Shown: positions 52,212-52,258 of the stretch, one piece after another
Layout of the letters: every line of letters begins with the position of its first letter
How positions within the stretch are numbered: the first letter of the stretch is position 1
Source of the DNA: an uncultured Collinsella sp.
GTDB taxonomy: Bacteria > Actinomycetota > Coriobacteriia > Coriobacteriales > Coriobacteriaceae
Direction: 5' to 3'
Assembly (NCBI GenBank): GCA_958403205.1
Contig: CATXWM010000012.1
Coordinates: 1-52,258, forward strand
DNA length: 52,258 bases
Notes under the pieces: generated by a model
What the model saw: the letters and a program-made list of their open reading frames with translations, nothing else
What the model was told of the DNA's origin: nothing
Database searches by the model: none
Made by a program: the position numbers and the translations under genes

Positions 52212-52258
52212 ATGACCCAATCCGCTGTCAAGAGCCACAATGGCCCCGCCGACCGCTT
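52212..52258 (+). CDS. Start of the next gene, cut by the window end
   Basis: ATG 52212 opens MTQSAVKSHNGPADR and runs off the window. No clear ribosome-binding site precedes it; the 3' arm of the A element does. By usual gene order this may be prmC, the methyltransferase that modifies the Gln of release-factor GGQ, but 15 codons cannot confirm it. Confidence 0.35.
   Translation, partial: MTQSAVKSHNGPADR

Overview
The window looks like chromosome of a high-GC, Gram-positive gut actinobacterium of the class Coriobacteriia, most like Collinsella. This is inferred from the strongly GC-biased third codon positions, strong Shine-Dalgarno sites, two sortase-anchored surface proteins, and the mix of transporter and housekeeping genes. 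I could run no database search, so the genus is a judgement and not a measurement. No tRNA, rRNA, CRISPR array or intact insertion sequence was seen.

Layout. 1-5115: a 1362-residue cell-wall-anchored protein lying between two arrays of a 61-62 bp dyad repeat, followed by a large nested palindrome. 5116-8500: an LTA-synthase-like membrane sulfatase-fold enzyme and a divergent nitroreductase. 8660-13407: a potassium module (Kup transporter, 64-residue membrane protein, KdpD-like kinase without its usual N-terminal half, KdpE). 13502-20398: rRNA methyltransferase RlmKL, a HAD phosphatase, a transaldolase-family enzyme and Tex. 20810-25235: an SDR / OFA-MFS / Gfo-Idh catabolic operon with a divergent LysR regulator. 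25461-30961: a GGDEF protein and a MarR plus heterodimeric ABC exporter operon. 31655-38490: pyridoxal kinase with a Cys-rich partner, a tyrosine phosphatase, a frameshifted acyltransferase, a decayed MFS gene, an intact MFS exporter, an unknown membrane protein and an aldose epimerase. 38771-43145: a polar amino-acid ABC importer and an M20 peptidase. 43346-50248: a 2300-residue adhesin with fibro-slime, SpaA/CnaB and ten pilin-like modules ending in LPYTG. 50330-52258: a transposase remnant, prfA and the first codons of the next gene.

The most unusual content lies between the genes. There are at least four kinds of intergenic element: the dyad array around the first surface protein; three paralogous two-hairpin elements of about 145 nt whose stems change sequence but stay paired (31063, 38492, 52065); two elements of about 160 bp with long inverted ends and a shared core (20481, 31318); and a terminator-like palindrome with the arm (A)ATGYGRCAAAGGG that recurs after stop codons. 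The giant adhesin gene sits between the two halves of one such palindrome, with a 6-bp direct repeat at both junctions and a dead transposase at the right end. This suggests that it arrived as a mobile cassette.

Slipped-strand variation is plausible at two surface loci. A G8 run lies between the best ribosome-binding site and the signal peptide of the giant adhesin. A G7 run puts an acyltransferase out of frame by one base. Together with the two anchored proteins and the LTA-synthase-like enzyme, much of this window concerns the cell surface.
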